A stretch of DNA of 64,000 nt from Bettongia penicillata ogilbyi (taxonomy: Eukaryota; Chordata; Mammalia; Diprotodontia; Potoroidae), in the NCBI GenBank assembly GCA_023548195.1, contig JAJHZJ010000251.1:992001-1056000 (forward strand), read 5' to 3'. The notes beneath the pieces were generated by a model. The model had not been told where the DNA came from, did no database searches, and saw only the letters and a program-made list of their open reading frames with translations. Made by a program: the position numbers and the translations under genes. This document shows positions 54,059-64,000 of the stretch, in pieces (position 1 is the first letter of the stretch; each line of letters starts with the position of its first letter).

Positions 54059-54920
54059 TTTTATATGCTGGATTCCTTTCTGAATGGTAACCCTGTCATG
54101 AGGTCCTGGATTTCTCACACAGAATTTTCTTTGTTGTTAACTCTATTTCTGTCTGGTTTCAGGACTTTCTTCTATCAGATGGACCAGTGGTTAATGAGGA
54201 GCTGTTTTCTTTGCTCCCACTCTTTTCATGTATAACGGGCTTTCCCATCTTGGACCAGTGTCAACATTCACTGCAAGATGTTTGGAAAAGGTAGAACATA
54301 ATGCAGAGAATATCTTGGCATAAGGCATCATTCATCTGTCAATTTCACTTGAACTTTTCACTCTTCTGGATTGTGAATTTCTTTTATTTTCAAAAACATG
54401 AAATTAAGACAAAACCCAGCTTTTTTGAGTTTGTTACGAGGACAACAATATTTCATCAACTACAGAATTATTGGCTCTTTTTGATAACTACATTTTTTAG
54501 ATCATTCCAAATACTTTTGAAGAATCTATTGTTACAGATGGTTCTTTATTATGGGCTTTTGGGGTAAAAACAAAAACAAAACACCAACAAAACAAACTCA
54601 GGCATTATTTACTCATTTATCCGTGATGATTTCTGGAGAACTGACATGGTCTAATGGGCAGAAGGCTTCTGCTCTCAGAAAATCTAGGCATTGGATCATT
54701 GACCCACCAGGCCCCGGGAGGATTCCTGTTCTGTCCATCAGTGGGTTTATGGGATGAATGACAACAAAAGATTAGATGCTTTTCTCTCTCTGCCTCGATG
54801 CCCCATATCCCTTTCTAAAAACAACTGAAGTAAAATGATAATTTACATTCATCAGTGTCTTAACTTTTATCAATTTTTTTCCTTTTGCAATAAATATCTT
54901 GTGTATACTTTTTTTTGCAT
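54059..54920. other. Single-copy interval
   Basis: No repeat or gene is recognised over about 860 bp. Confidence 0.3.
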
Positions 54921-54921
54921 G

Positions 54922-54990
54922 GTATCTCTCTCATTATAATATCAACTGCTTGAGGGTAAGGATTACATATATCTTTGTGTTTCTTTTATC
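54922..54990 (+). mobile_element. L2 LINE 3' fragment
   Basis: TCATTATAATATCAACTGCT and TGAGGGTAAGGATTACATAT form a short sense L2 segment. Confidence 0.55.
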
Positions 54991-54994
54991 TCTT

Positions 54995-55242
54995 ATGTTG
55001 TCGTTCACTTATTTTTTCAGTAACATCCAACTTTTGTGACTCCGTTTGGATTTTTTTTGGCAAAGATACTAGAGTGGTTTGCTATATCCTTCTCTATATC
55101 ATTTTACAGAGGAGGAAATTGAGGCACACAGGCTTAAGAGTCTTGCCCAGGGGCACACAACTAGTAAGTGTTTGAGGCTAGATTTGAACTTAGGTCTTCT
55201 TGATTCCAGGTCTGGTGCTCTATCAACTGTACCATCTAGCCT
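54995..55242 (-). mobile_element. Mar-1-type CORE-SINE, full length
   Basis: The tail is GTTGTCGTTCACTTATTTTT. The body has GGCAAAGATACTAGAGTGGT and GGGCACACAACTAGTAAGTG. The head is TCAACTGTACCATCTAGC. All are in antisense. Confidence 0.85.
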
Positions 55243-55605
55243 AAGATATACTAAACATTCAATTGTTTTTTGACTATTAACTGATTTGTGAACTATGACC
55301 ACAATAAAAAGAGTATTTTTTAAAACGTGCAGAATTTTAATAAACAAAGTGTCATAACTTTCACAAGTACCTGGGGACACTATACACTTATTTCTTATCT
55401 ATAAAATGGACGTGATATTAATTGTGGTACTTATGTCAAAGAATTGTTGTGGGGTTTAAATGTAATAATATATATACACCACTATATATTGTAACAGTCT
55501 GATTTTACTGTTTGTTGTTATTGAGAACATTTTAGATTTTCTATTTTGAAGCTTAGGGGTCATTCCTTGTAGTATCCCAGAATGGCTTAAGTAGAGTTTT
55601 GTGTT
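55243..55605. other. Single-copy interval
   Basis: No repeat is recognised. Confidence 0.3.
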
Positions 55606-55611
55606 TGGGGT

Positions 55612-56505
55612 CAGTCAGTCATCATTCTACCCCAGTATTTATTAAGTGCCTATCGTGTGCCAAAAACTGTGTTAAGTGTTGGAGATACAAATAAAGTTGA
55701 AACAACCCCAGACCTCAATGAACATGAATTCTAATGGGGGGAGACAACACACACACACGTATGTGTGTATATATATGCACATATGCACATACATATATAC
55801 ATTTACACACAATACATAAATAACCATATGTGTGCATATATATACATGTATATATGTCCGTGCACACACAATACATATGCACACATGTGTATATATACAC
55901 ACACACATATATATATATGTATCACACACATATAGTAGATTAATGAATCTGATAAGGAATACAGTTTCCTCTATGAGGAGAAGAGTTGGAAGGACTGGAA
56001 AAATCTCTCTTATAAAGTGGGTTTTGAACTGAGCCTTGAAGGAATACAGGGAACCTAAGAAATGGAGGTGAGGGGGCAGAACATTTTAGGCATGGGGGCC
56101 ATGGGGACCAGACATAGAGGTGGGAGACTGAGTTTCACGTTCAAGGACTTTGCATTCCTAATACAAACTAGTCAGTGTTGTCAGAATTGTAGAGGGAGTG
56201 GAGAACTGTGAGATATAAGAAAAGGGAGAAAGAGGCCAGGATATGAAGAATTTTAATTGACAAACACAGAAGTTTCTATATGATCCTGGTGTGGATAGGA
56301 GGTCCCTTGAAGTCTTTGAGCAGAGGTCAAATGGTCACGTCTACCTTTTAGAAAAATCACCTTGACAGTTAAATGGAGGAAGATTGGAGAGGGGAGAAAA
56401 GGGAGAAACTTCTACTTTAATAAACCAAAGAAAGTAGGAAGAGACCCTGAGCTGGGATCATGGCTGGAGAAGCAGAAAGAAAGGGAAACTTCAGAGAAAT
56501 GCTGT
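55612..56505 (-). mobile_element. L2 LINE, long antisense copy
   Basis: It runs from the terminus (CAGTATTTATTAAGTGCCTA, GTGTGCCAAAAACTGTGTTA) through a CA/TA microsatellite into the body: TTTTGAACTGAGCCTTGAAG, AGAACATTTTAGGCATGGGG, GAGGCCAGGATATGAAGAAT, AAATGGTCACGTCTACCTTT. At nearly 900 bp it is the longest L2 here. Confidence 0.7.
55749..55935. repeat. CA/TA/CG compound microsatellite
   Basis: ACACAC, TATATA and ATGCACAT units lie inside the L2. They create spurious Cys/Tyr/His-rich frames on both strands. Confidence 0.9.
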
Positions 56506-56514
56506 GAAGGCAGA

Positions 56515-56640
56515 AACAACAAAGTCATACTACCCCTGTGACCTTAGATACATCACTTAACCTCTGTAAAGTGAGGGAGTTGGGATAAATGCCTTCTACA
56601 ATTTCTTCAGTTCTAAACTTCCAATCTTAAACTCTTTAAC
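56515..56640 (+). mobile_element. MIR3 SINE fragment
   Basis: CCCCTGTGACCTTAGATACA, CACTTAACCTCTGTAAAGTG and AGTTGGGATAAATGCCTTCT follow the sense MIR3 order. Confidence 0.7.
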
Positions 56641-57590
56641 TATGACTTCTGAGAGTGGATTTGCTTTTTTAGAAGTAACCAAACATAATTCTTAATCAAA
56701 TCTAATGTAGGAGGGGGGTGATTAAGCTGGGTAATGCTGTTTTTGGTCACAAACAAGGACTGATTATAAACTTACTTGATTGATGTGCTGCTATGGCTAT
56801 TAGTCCAGGATGGAGTCAATCTCATTACATTATGGTCCCATTTCGGGCTTGGGGAGCTTTCTTTGTTAACCTTTTCACAGAGGGGCAAGACATGCCTTTG
56901 CTGTACCATTAGAGGCCTTCTTATGATGAATACTCATACCTAAGAAGCCATTAAGGAATTAATATCCAGGGAGAATGCAAGACAAAGAATTAAAACATTA
57001 CTGATAGGTTCAGTAGGATTAAGCCTCTGCTTTGAGTATTGAAAATTAAGTCTATTTAGAAGAAACATTTCCATTTCCTCTTTAACCTTCTGTACAGGTA
57101 TTGTATCTAGCCTGCTGAGTGGTTAAGTAATAAATTATTGAGGAGAACTTGGCAAATACAATCTGCATTATGCATAAAATGCATAATGGCAATAATGCCA
57201 ACGATAATCAGAAATAATAATAATCTTACATTTATAGAAAATGCCAAGGAATAATAGTCTGTTTCAGTGGTTTGAATTCTGTGTGCCGTGACATAATACT
57301 AGACTTTAAAATGCTCTCTGAAATGCTTAATTACTCCCAAATCCTTAAACAGTAGGAAAGGCCTCTTCTTTCAAAGTGCTTGTATTAGCTTAATGGTTAC
57401 AGATACATCTAATTATAAATATTTTCATCAAGTCTTTTTATAACCCTATTATTATTTTCTAGATGCTTACATGAGGTAGGGTAGGGGGTATTAGAAGGTC
57501 TTACGGAAAAAAAGACCTTTATTTTTTAAGCCTAAGATTAAAAAAAAATCTACATGAGAAATAGGCTCTGAATTGCATTGATGTCTTTCA
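56641..57590. other. Single-copy interval, candidate conserved non-coding block
   Basis: No repeat is recognised. Homeodomain-type words are frequent (GGTGATTAAGCTGGGTAATG, TTGATTGATGTGCTG, GAATTAATATCC, GCTTAATTACTCCC), and a perfect POU-like palindrome lies at 57166-57188. No exon-like frame is seen. Confidence 0.4.
57166..57188. promoter_or_regulatory. Perfect palindrome of octamer/POU-like half-sites
   Basis: CATTATGCAT and ATGCATAATG are exact reverse complements separated by AAA. ATGCAT and GCATAAT resemble POU-factor half-sites. Dimeric POU sites of this kind are known, but binding here is inference. Confidence 0.5.
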
Positions 57591-57594
57591 CATG

Positions 57595-57740
57595 TATAGA
57601 ATTTTAGAGTTAGAAGGAACCTCATAGATCATGTAATTCAATCCTCTCATTTGAAAGATAAAAAAAAAAAAATTAGGCCACGAGAAGTTCTGTGATTTTC
57701 TCGTAGAACTACAACTATAGTTAGTGGCAGAATTGGCAAT
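57595..57740 (-). mobile_element. MIR3 SINE, antisense
   Basis: TTTTAGAGTTAGAAGGAACC, TCATAGATCATGTAATTCAA and CTCTCATTTGAAAGATAAAA follow the antisense MIR3 order, with an A-run expansion at 57660. Confidence 0.75.
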
Positions 57741-57804
57741 AAACATTTAATTTGTTCCCTGTTAGTGTCCTCTTTTAAGGTCAAGTCCATTGTGCAAATA
57801 TTAA

Positions 57805-57945
57805 ATTGAGGCAATGTAAGGTAGTGTGATGTGAATCGGAGGAATCATAATATCTGCGTTCAAATCCTATGGATGCTTTCCATTTGCGTGACTTGTGAAA
57901 GTCATTAAATCTCACTGGGACTCCATTTCTTTATCTATAATTAAT
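57805..57945 (+). mobile_element. MIR SINE
   Basis: GGTAGTGTGATGTGAATCGG, ATATCTGCGTTCAAATCCTA and CTGGGACTCCATTTCTTTAT follow the sense MIR order. Confidence 0.7.
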
Positions 57946-58516
57946 TTAACTTTTGCTTTAAGAATTTGGGCACTATGTCATATGGCATGTGTATGTTTAA
58001 TATTGATATTACTTCATTGTCTATTTAGTATTGGTACTGCTTCAGATGATATTACTTCTTATAACAAAATGTAATTTCCTTGCTTATCTTTTATAACTAG
58101 GTCTATTTTTGCTTTTGTTTTGTTTGAGATCATGTTTTCTAGTCCTCCCTTCATTTACTGCAGCTAAAGCATAAGAGATTCTGCTCCAATCTCTTTCAAC
58201 TTTGTGTGTGTCTTTCTGTTTTGAGTGTGTTTCTTGAAAATAACATGTTGTTGGATTCTGGTTTCTAATTACTTCTATTTTATGAGTGAGCTCATTCCAT
58301 TCATATTCACAGTTATGATTACTAGTTATATATTTCCCTCCATACTATTTTCCCCTGTTTATCTCTCTATCTTTTATACTGTCTGTCTTCAAAAGTCTGT
58401 TTTACTTCTAATCACTGTCTTCTTTTATCTGACCTCTTTTTTATCACTTCTTATTTCCCTTATCTCCTTTTCCTCCTGCTTCCTTGTTGGGTAAGATAGA
58501 TTTCTATTATCAATTG

Positions 58517-58518
<2 letters not shown>

Positions 58519-58610
<92 letters not shown>

Positions 58611-58698
58611 CCTCCATCCATCCATCCATCTACCTATCTACATACATACATACACATATACATATAGGTACACGCACACACACACACACACATATATA
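58519..58698. repeat. Compound (TC)n(TA)n(CATC)n(CA)n microsatellite
   Basis: A pure TC run (about 58519-58556) passes into a pure TA run (to about 58610), then CATC, CATA and CA units. It lies in the LINE-1. Confidence 0.95.
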
Positions 58699-60194
58699 TG
58701 TAATTTCCCTTTTTGAATGAATTTAAACGTGAGTGAAGTTCAAGTGTTGCCCACCACCCTCTTGCCAATTCCCCCATTATAAAAGTTCTTTGTACACCAC
58801 TTTTACATGCAATAATTTCCCCTATTCTTCTTTTTTTCACTTTTCCTAGAGTATCTTTCTCATCTATTCATCGTTTTTTACATCATCCCAGCATAATTGG
58901 CTCACTACTGTACTCTCTTTCTATGTTAAATCCTTTTAATTGCCCTAATGATGATAAAGTTTTAGAAAATACATTTAAAATCTTCCTATATAGAAAAACA
59001 TAGTTTAACCTTGATATATCTTTCATGTTTACCTTTATATATTTCTCTTGAGTCTTGTATTTGCCAGTAAAATTTTCTATTCAGCTATGGTCTTTTCCTT
59101 AGGAATGCTTGAAAGTCCTCAATTTCACTAAATATCAAATTCCCCTTTAAAGATTTTACTCAGTTTTGCCAGGCACATTATTCTTGTTTCTAATCCCAGC
59201 CCTTTTGCCTTTCAGATGATCATATTCCAAACAGACCACTCCTTTAATGTGGTGGCTGCTAATTCTTCTATGATCATGACTGTGACTCTATAGTATTCAA
59301 ATGGTTCCTTTCTTGATGATTTTGAAGTATTTTCCTTCTGACTTGGAAACTCTGGAATCTGGCTGTAACATTCCCGGGAGTTTCCATTTAGGAATGTCTT
59401 TCAGGTGGTGCTCAGTGCACTCTTTAAATTTCTATTTTGCCCTTTGGTTCAAGGCTATCAGGGAAGTTTTCCTTGATAATTTCTTGAAATATGGTGTGTC
59501 TAGGCTCTTTATTTTTTCATAGCTTTCAGGAAGTTCACTAATTCTTAAACTATCTCTCTTGAATCTATTTTCTAGGTCTGTTGTTTTTCCAATGAGATAT
59601 TTCACATTTTCTTGACTTTGTTTTATTGTTTATTGACATCACATGGAGTCATTAGCTTTCAATTGTCCAATTCTAACTTTTAAGGAATTTTTTTCTTCAG
59701 TCAACTTTTATACCTTTTATTCCATTTGGCCAGTTCTGTTATATAAGGATTCATTTCCATGAGTGAATCTTTGTACCTCTTTTTCCTTTTGACCAATTCT
59801 GTTTTTTAAGGTGTTATTTTCTTCGGTGTTACTTTGTGACTCTTTTATCAAGTTTTATTTGTCTTTTCATAATTTTCTTTCTTCACTTTTATTTCTTTAC
59901 CTAATTACCCTTCTACCACTCATATGATTTTGAAAAATATTTTTTTAACTCTTCCAAGAATTCTAATTGGGTTTGTGTCCATTCACATTTTTCTTTGAGA
60001 CTTTGCCTATGGTCATTTTGATTTCATTGTCTTCTGAGTTTGTGTTTTGCTCTTTCCTGTTACCACAGTACTTTTTATGGTCACATTCCTTTTCATTTGT
60101 TTTTCGTGATTCACTCATTTTTCCATCCTATTTCTTGATTTGGAATGTTATGTTAATGTTGGACTCTGTTCCTGACTTGAGTTGTGTGTGTGTT

Positions 60195-60483
60195 GGGGAG
60201 GCAGCTAGGTGGTACAATGGATAGAGCACCAGTGCAGGATCCTGGAGGACCTGAGTTCAAATCTCACCTCAGATATTTTTGGGCAAATCACTGAGCCCTA
60301 ATTGCCTCATCCTGGGTCATCTCCAGTCATCCTGATGGATATCTGGTCACTGGAGTCAGACTACTGTGGAGGAAAAATGAGGCTGGTGACCTGCACAGCC
60401 CTCCCTCATTTAAAACAAAGTCAAGTGCAATTCATGTCATCATTTCTCTGATGGTATGGTCTTTGGGAACAAAAGACGAACAC
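60195..60483 (+). mobile_element. Marsupial tRNA-headed SINE, second family (copy 4, sense)
   Basis: The head is GGCAGCTAGGTGGTACAATG. The Pol III B-box-like GTTCAAATC is at 60255-60263. The tail is CAGTCATCCTGATGGATATC to ATGGTATGGTCTTTGGGAAC. GTGTGTG-containing sequence flanks both sides and probably includes the target duplication. It is inserted in the LINE-1 between ORF1 and the 5' UTR. Confidence 0.85.
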
Positions 60484-61317
60484 ACATACCTCTGTGTGTG
60501 TAGGTCTGTCTCAAACTTCAAACTATTTTGAACTATTGTTTTCAGAGCTAGTTCTGAGGGTCTGGAAATTTTAATTGCTCCTAAGATGGTGTGATCTGGG
60601 GAGAGGTGTGGTTGTCGCTGTCTTGGTAGTCAGTCTGGTTCTTATCCGGAAAAGGTTCCTGATCCCTTGGAATGGCAGTCAATACTACTCCTCAGGGTCC
60701 CTCTTTCCCTAGGACCAGAAATCAGGGCCCTTGATCTCTTGGTGAAAGAAGTGATACTGCCCTCGGGGCTTCTAGTTCCTCTTGATTGAAAGTCTTCCTC
60801 TTTGCCCTTAAACTATGACCCAGAAGTGGATGCAGGCAATGGAATTGCCAAACACTGCCCAGTCCTGTTTCTAGTGCTAGTAATCTCTTTTTGAGAAGTT
60901 GTCAGATTCTCTTCTTGTCTCTGGCTTGGGAGCTTTAGAAGCTGCTGTTGCATCTATCTCCACCACCAATGTTTTCCATCCATATGGACTTTGAGCCTTC
61001 CTACTCCCCTGTGTTACGTCTTGCAGGGGAAGAATGTCTCACTCTGACCTTTTGTAGACCCTGCCATTCCAGAATTTGATTTGAGGCAGTGTTTTAAAAT
61101 TGTTTGGAGGAGAACAGTAGGAGAGCTTGCCACAATCTTGGCTCTATCCCTAGAAGTCCTAGGATCAGGTTTTGTTGAAATGATCTGCAAGCACAATGGA
61201 TTTCTTGAGATTTCTTTTTTTTTGTAGCCAAGGGTAGAAATGGTGGTCCAAAGCTGAAAAATCTTAGGTCTTTCTTTGGAAGGTAGTGAAAGGCAGTGAT
61301 CTTAGAAAGTTCTACAT

Positions 61318-61420
61318 TATAGGATCACAGAATCATAAGTTATTAAGCTGAAAAGGCTCTTATAGATCATCTACTCTCACTCCCTTTATTATAGATGTGG
61401 AAAATGAGTACTAGAAAAGT
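61318..61420 (-). mobile_element. MIR3 SINE, antisense
   Basis: CACAGAATCATAAGTTATTA, GCTCTTATAGATCATCTACT and TTATTATAGATGTGGAAAAT follow the antisense MIR3 order. Confidence 0.75.
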
Positions 61421-62034
61421 GGAGTGAGGAAATATTCCTGACATGGAAAGAGGTAGGTGTTCAGCAGAAACAAGAACAACAACAAAAAACTGACTGAAAG
61501 ATTCTGACCTTCCTAATAATGCTCAGGTAGGATCTGTGAGGATCTGAACTGCTAAGAAAGGACACAAGGTAGGAGAAGACACCAGTTATGGACAGCATCC
61601 CATTGGGAGCAGCATCCGTGAGAAGGCACAGGAACAGAGTACTATTATTAGATCATAGTCAATTTCCTGGGCACAAAATGTATGAGATAATTTCTAGGGA
61701 AGAGCATGTGTAGAACTCAGGGATGATAGTCTTCCTCAATCTGAGAGAGAGAGAAAGGAGTAACTATAGAACCTTGTCAGACTTTGGATTCTTGCAATCT
61801 ATTCCTGGACAGATATATTTGCTGGGTTTTGCTGTCTTCAAATGCATCTTTTAATTTTCTTTTCCTCCCCTGCCCCCCTTTAAAAGCTATATTGACATGC
61901 TTTACAGGTAGGGAATTGGTGCCATCTTATTGAGCACCCCAGTGGAGAGAGTTTACCAATGATTACTTTCTACATAGAGGTTCATGTTAAGGGAAATGAT
62001 GTACTCTGAAATGTAACTGGGACCTTTGAGCCTT
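61421..62034. other. Single-copy interval
   Basis: No repeat or gene is recognised. Confidence 0.3.
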
Positions 62035-62160
62035 GGGGATTTCTGAGTCATGGGTTATCATTGTATGCTTCTTGAGTGAAGGAGCTGTGTCTTCATTTCT
62101 ATATCCTCAGAGAACCTTGGATATGGCAGATGTTCTATTTATATTGTTGAAAGAATAAAA
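62035..62160 (+). mobile_element. L2 LINE 3' end
   Basis: GTATGCTTCTTGAGTGAAGG, AGCTGTGTCTTCATTTCTAT and GATGTTCTATTTATATTGTT form a sense L2 terminus. Confidence 0.7.
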
Positions 62161-62179
62161 CTCCCACATGTCAAATGAG

Positions 62180-62310
62180 ATTTTATGTATATATACATAT
62201 ATATATATATACACACATATATTTATAGTCTGTATGTCTATATATGTGTGCTTATATATAAAATATATATAAACATATATATATGTATATGTATGTGTAC
62301 ATAATATTTT
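62180..62310. repeat. TA/CA-rich degenerate microsatellite
   Basis: TATATA, CACATA and TGTATG units form the tract. A MIR-like 3' tail (AGTAAAGAGCTATATAAATA) follows at 62317-62350. Confidence 0.85.
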
Positions 62311-62350
62311 CAAACAGTAAAGAGCTATATAAATATAATCATCATCATCA

Positions 62351-64000
62351 CTTCATCATCAGCCGGGATAGAACATTAAACTTGAGCTTTGCCCCTCTAG
62401 ATCAGGTCTGGATGGCCATTTTCATTCCATAAATAACAAGGGAAGTACTAAGGGGTTAACAGACCTATAACATACAGCCAGAAATCAAGGACAGGGAGAA
62501 TAAGGTGTTGTTCAATTCAGCCAAATTCTTCCTTTCAGGTTATTCTTCATCTCCATATAGCATCTTAAGGGTAGCAATTCCTGTCATGAAACTCTCTAGG
62601 GGACTAGTCACCCCCAGCTAGTGTGACTGTAGTCCTGATGATCCTGTCCTCTGCACTGCAGAGACTTGAATCCCTGGCCTTCCTTCTCTCCCTCTCTCCT
62701 ACCATAGTTTAACTGTTTACTGAACTCATCATATTTTCTTGAAAACCACAACCAATATCCATACAGTAACTACAGTGAAGAATCTACTCTGCCCACAGTC
62801 ACAGCACCCAGTCTTCTGTATTCATCACTAATTACAGGGAGGACTTTGGGAATGTTCATCATTCCCTCCTGAGGACAGCATATTTCCTGAAAAGACACCA
62901 TCCACAATTCTGATCAGACATAAGCAGGTGGGAAAAGTGGCATGTCAGATCTCTCATTTGATTTCTTATCCCTGCGTCCAGTTTATAGCAAATCCATTGG
63001 AGTGAAGCAGCAAAGAAATCAAGCATCCTTTCACCACCCCTCCAACACCTCCTCCCAACATTCAGCCAGAGACATCATTAAAGGCTGTCCTCTCTTCCAG
63101 GAGCTGTTTGCTTTTATGCCTTAGTTGGAGTCTTTCATATAATTCCTCTGATGTGATTTCAGGCCTTGCCTCTAATTGCTGAAGTGTCATGAAACCCCTT
63201 TAAGTAATCATAGGGAAATAAAATGTCTCCAAGGAGTTTAGGAAACTGAGAACCTTGTGCTATGCCTTGGAGCATTGACCCACGTAGTCTAAACACCGAG
63301 GCCTAGTAGATGGATGCCTCCTTGACCAACCTGGGCACTCAGCTATGTCAGAAAATTGTGAACAACGGGGAAAAAATGTTTATTTGTTTACCTTTCATGT
63401 CTATCCCCGCATATAAATACCATTCCCTGGACACACTGAGATGAAGACCCAGCTTTTTTTGTTTTTGAGCTAATTGTGTGGAAAATGTGATTATTTTGTT
63501 AATAACAGGAAAGAAAATCAAGCAACTACTTGAAAGGGAGGAGAAGAAAATGGGGACAGGATGAATTACATGCCACTCTTTCCTGATTTTCCAGTATTTA
63601 GGGCAATGATGCTTTCATAGTTCATATACATATTCATTATCTCTATATTTTTTAAAAATCATGTTACATCTGTCCTTTCAGCATAAAACTGTGGGCCTGA
63701 GGGGGTTATTTCAGAACTGAGAAGCATGCTAGTATTAGCTGGCATTAGCAAGATACAACCCTATGGTATGGCAAATTAGGACAATTGCTTTGTGTTCTAT
63801 GCTGGGTGGAGGTGGGGAATAAAGCTGTTGAACAGTGATTCAAGGAGGCACCCAGAGTTGGAGGAATAGAAATGGTTCTCAGAGCTGCAACTAGGGCAGG
63901 ACAAACTGGGCTCTGTTCCAGGGCATAGAATTCAATAGATGTCCTTCAGTAGGATAGAATCAATATATTTTAGTACCTAGTTAATGAGATTTAGTTAAAA
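62351..64000. other. Long single-copy interval to the window end
   Basis: I recognise no transposon, exon or RNA gene in about 1.65 kb. Confidence 0.3.

Larger units (their letters stand above)
57955..61170 (-). mobile_element. LINE-1 with intact 5' end but no 3' end
   Basis: On the minus strand, the element begins near 61165 with TAGGGATAGAGCCAAGATTG. The 5' UTR spans to about 60490 and ORF1 about 60180-59160. The ORF1 C-terminus gives a decayed AKLS motif near 59170. The spacer runs to about 58700, and the start of ORF2 (endonuclease region; compare 9090-9240) to about 57955, where it stops. A SINE and a compound microsatellite are inserted. All frames are broken. Confidence 0.7.

Noticed and set aside
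55672..56032. Cysteine/tyrosine-rich small frames resembling secreted peptides
   Set aside because: They come from a CA/TA microsatellite inside L2; similar artefacts occur at 23.4, 40.0 and 58.6 kb.
60195..60265. Possible tRNA gene (head with B-box-like GTTCAAATC)
   Set aside because: It is the tRNA-derived head of a SINE, present in several copies, and does not fold into a complete tRNA.
1..64000. CRISPR arrays, operons, riboswitches or bacterial-type terminators
   Set aside because: The sequence is vertebrate nuclear DNA. The only regular arrays are microsatellites and minisatellites, without spacer-repeat structure.

Overview
The window is AT-rich, repeat-dense nuclear DNA from a marsupial. 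It carries tRNA-headed CORE-SINEs of the marsupial Mar-1 type (head like GGCAGCTAGGTGG, tail ending near AAATGACTGAACAAC), a second tRNA-headed marsupial SINE with a different tail, marsupial-type LINE-1, a half-LINE-1 (HAL1) element, RTE fragments, and many old MIR/MIR3, L2 and L3/CR1 copies. I cannot name the species. No intact protein-coding gene, structural RNA gene, CpG island or CRISPR array is visible. The short open frames are nearly all chance, microsatellite or transposon frames.

Layout. 1-4.1 kb: a 5'-truncated LINE-1 on the minus strand, L2, MIR3 and an 80-bp TA-flanked MITE. 4.8-10.4 kb: a rearranged LINE-1 (sense 5' end, an inverted block, deleted ORF2) hosting a nearly full-length HAL1 whose ORF1 has only two nonsense codons. 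10.4-22.8 kb: mostly single-copy sequence with old SINEs, some nested inside each other, and a CTCF-like site at 20.58 kb. 22.8-27.8 kb: two L3/CR1 copies in opposite orientation with L2 pieces. 28-37 kb: MIR, a palindromic hAT-like MITE, a possible LTR and Mar-1 SINEs. 37-44.8 kb: RTE reverse-transcriptase fragments, L2, SINEs, a head-to-head SINE pair forming a roughly 500-bp palindrome, and an unclassified 265-bp direct repeat. 45.5-46.85 kb (minus): a processed pseudogene of the transporter gene SLC49A4 (DIRC2) with its 3' UTR and poly(A) signal. 47.9-48.1 kb: a strong splice-acceptor-like site before a short open segment. 51.2-53.4 kb: LINE-1 (minus) interrupted by a solo LTR with a GAACT target duplication. 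55.6-57.5 kb: L2 followed by single-copy sequence with a perfect POU-like palindrome. 58-61.2 kb: a LINE-1 (minus) that keeps its 5' end but lacks its 3' end. 61.2-64 kb: mostly single copy.

No genes act together here. The content is a record of retrotransposition: LINE-1 is the likely source of the machinery that moved HAL1 and the SLC49A4 copy, and RTE is the known partner type of Mar-1. The single-copy blocks at 4.1-4.8, 10.7-11.6, 33.9-34.1, 40.4-41.1 and 56.6-57.5 kb are where regulatory sequence would be sought. Family names were assigned by recognition, without database searches, so subfamily names and exact edges are approximate.
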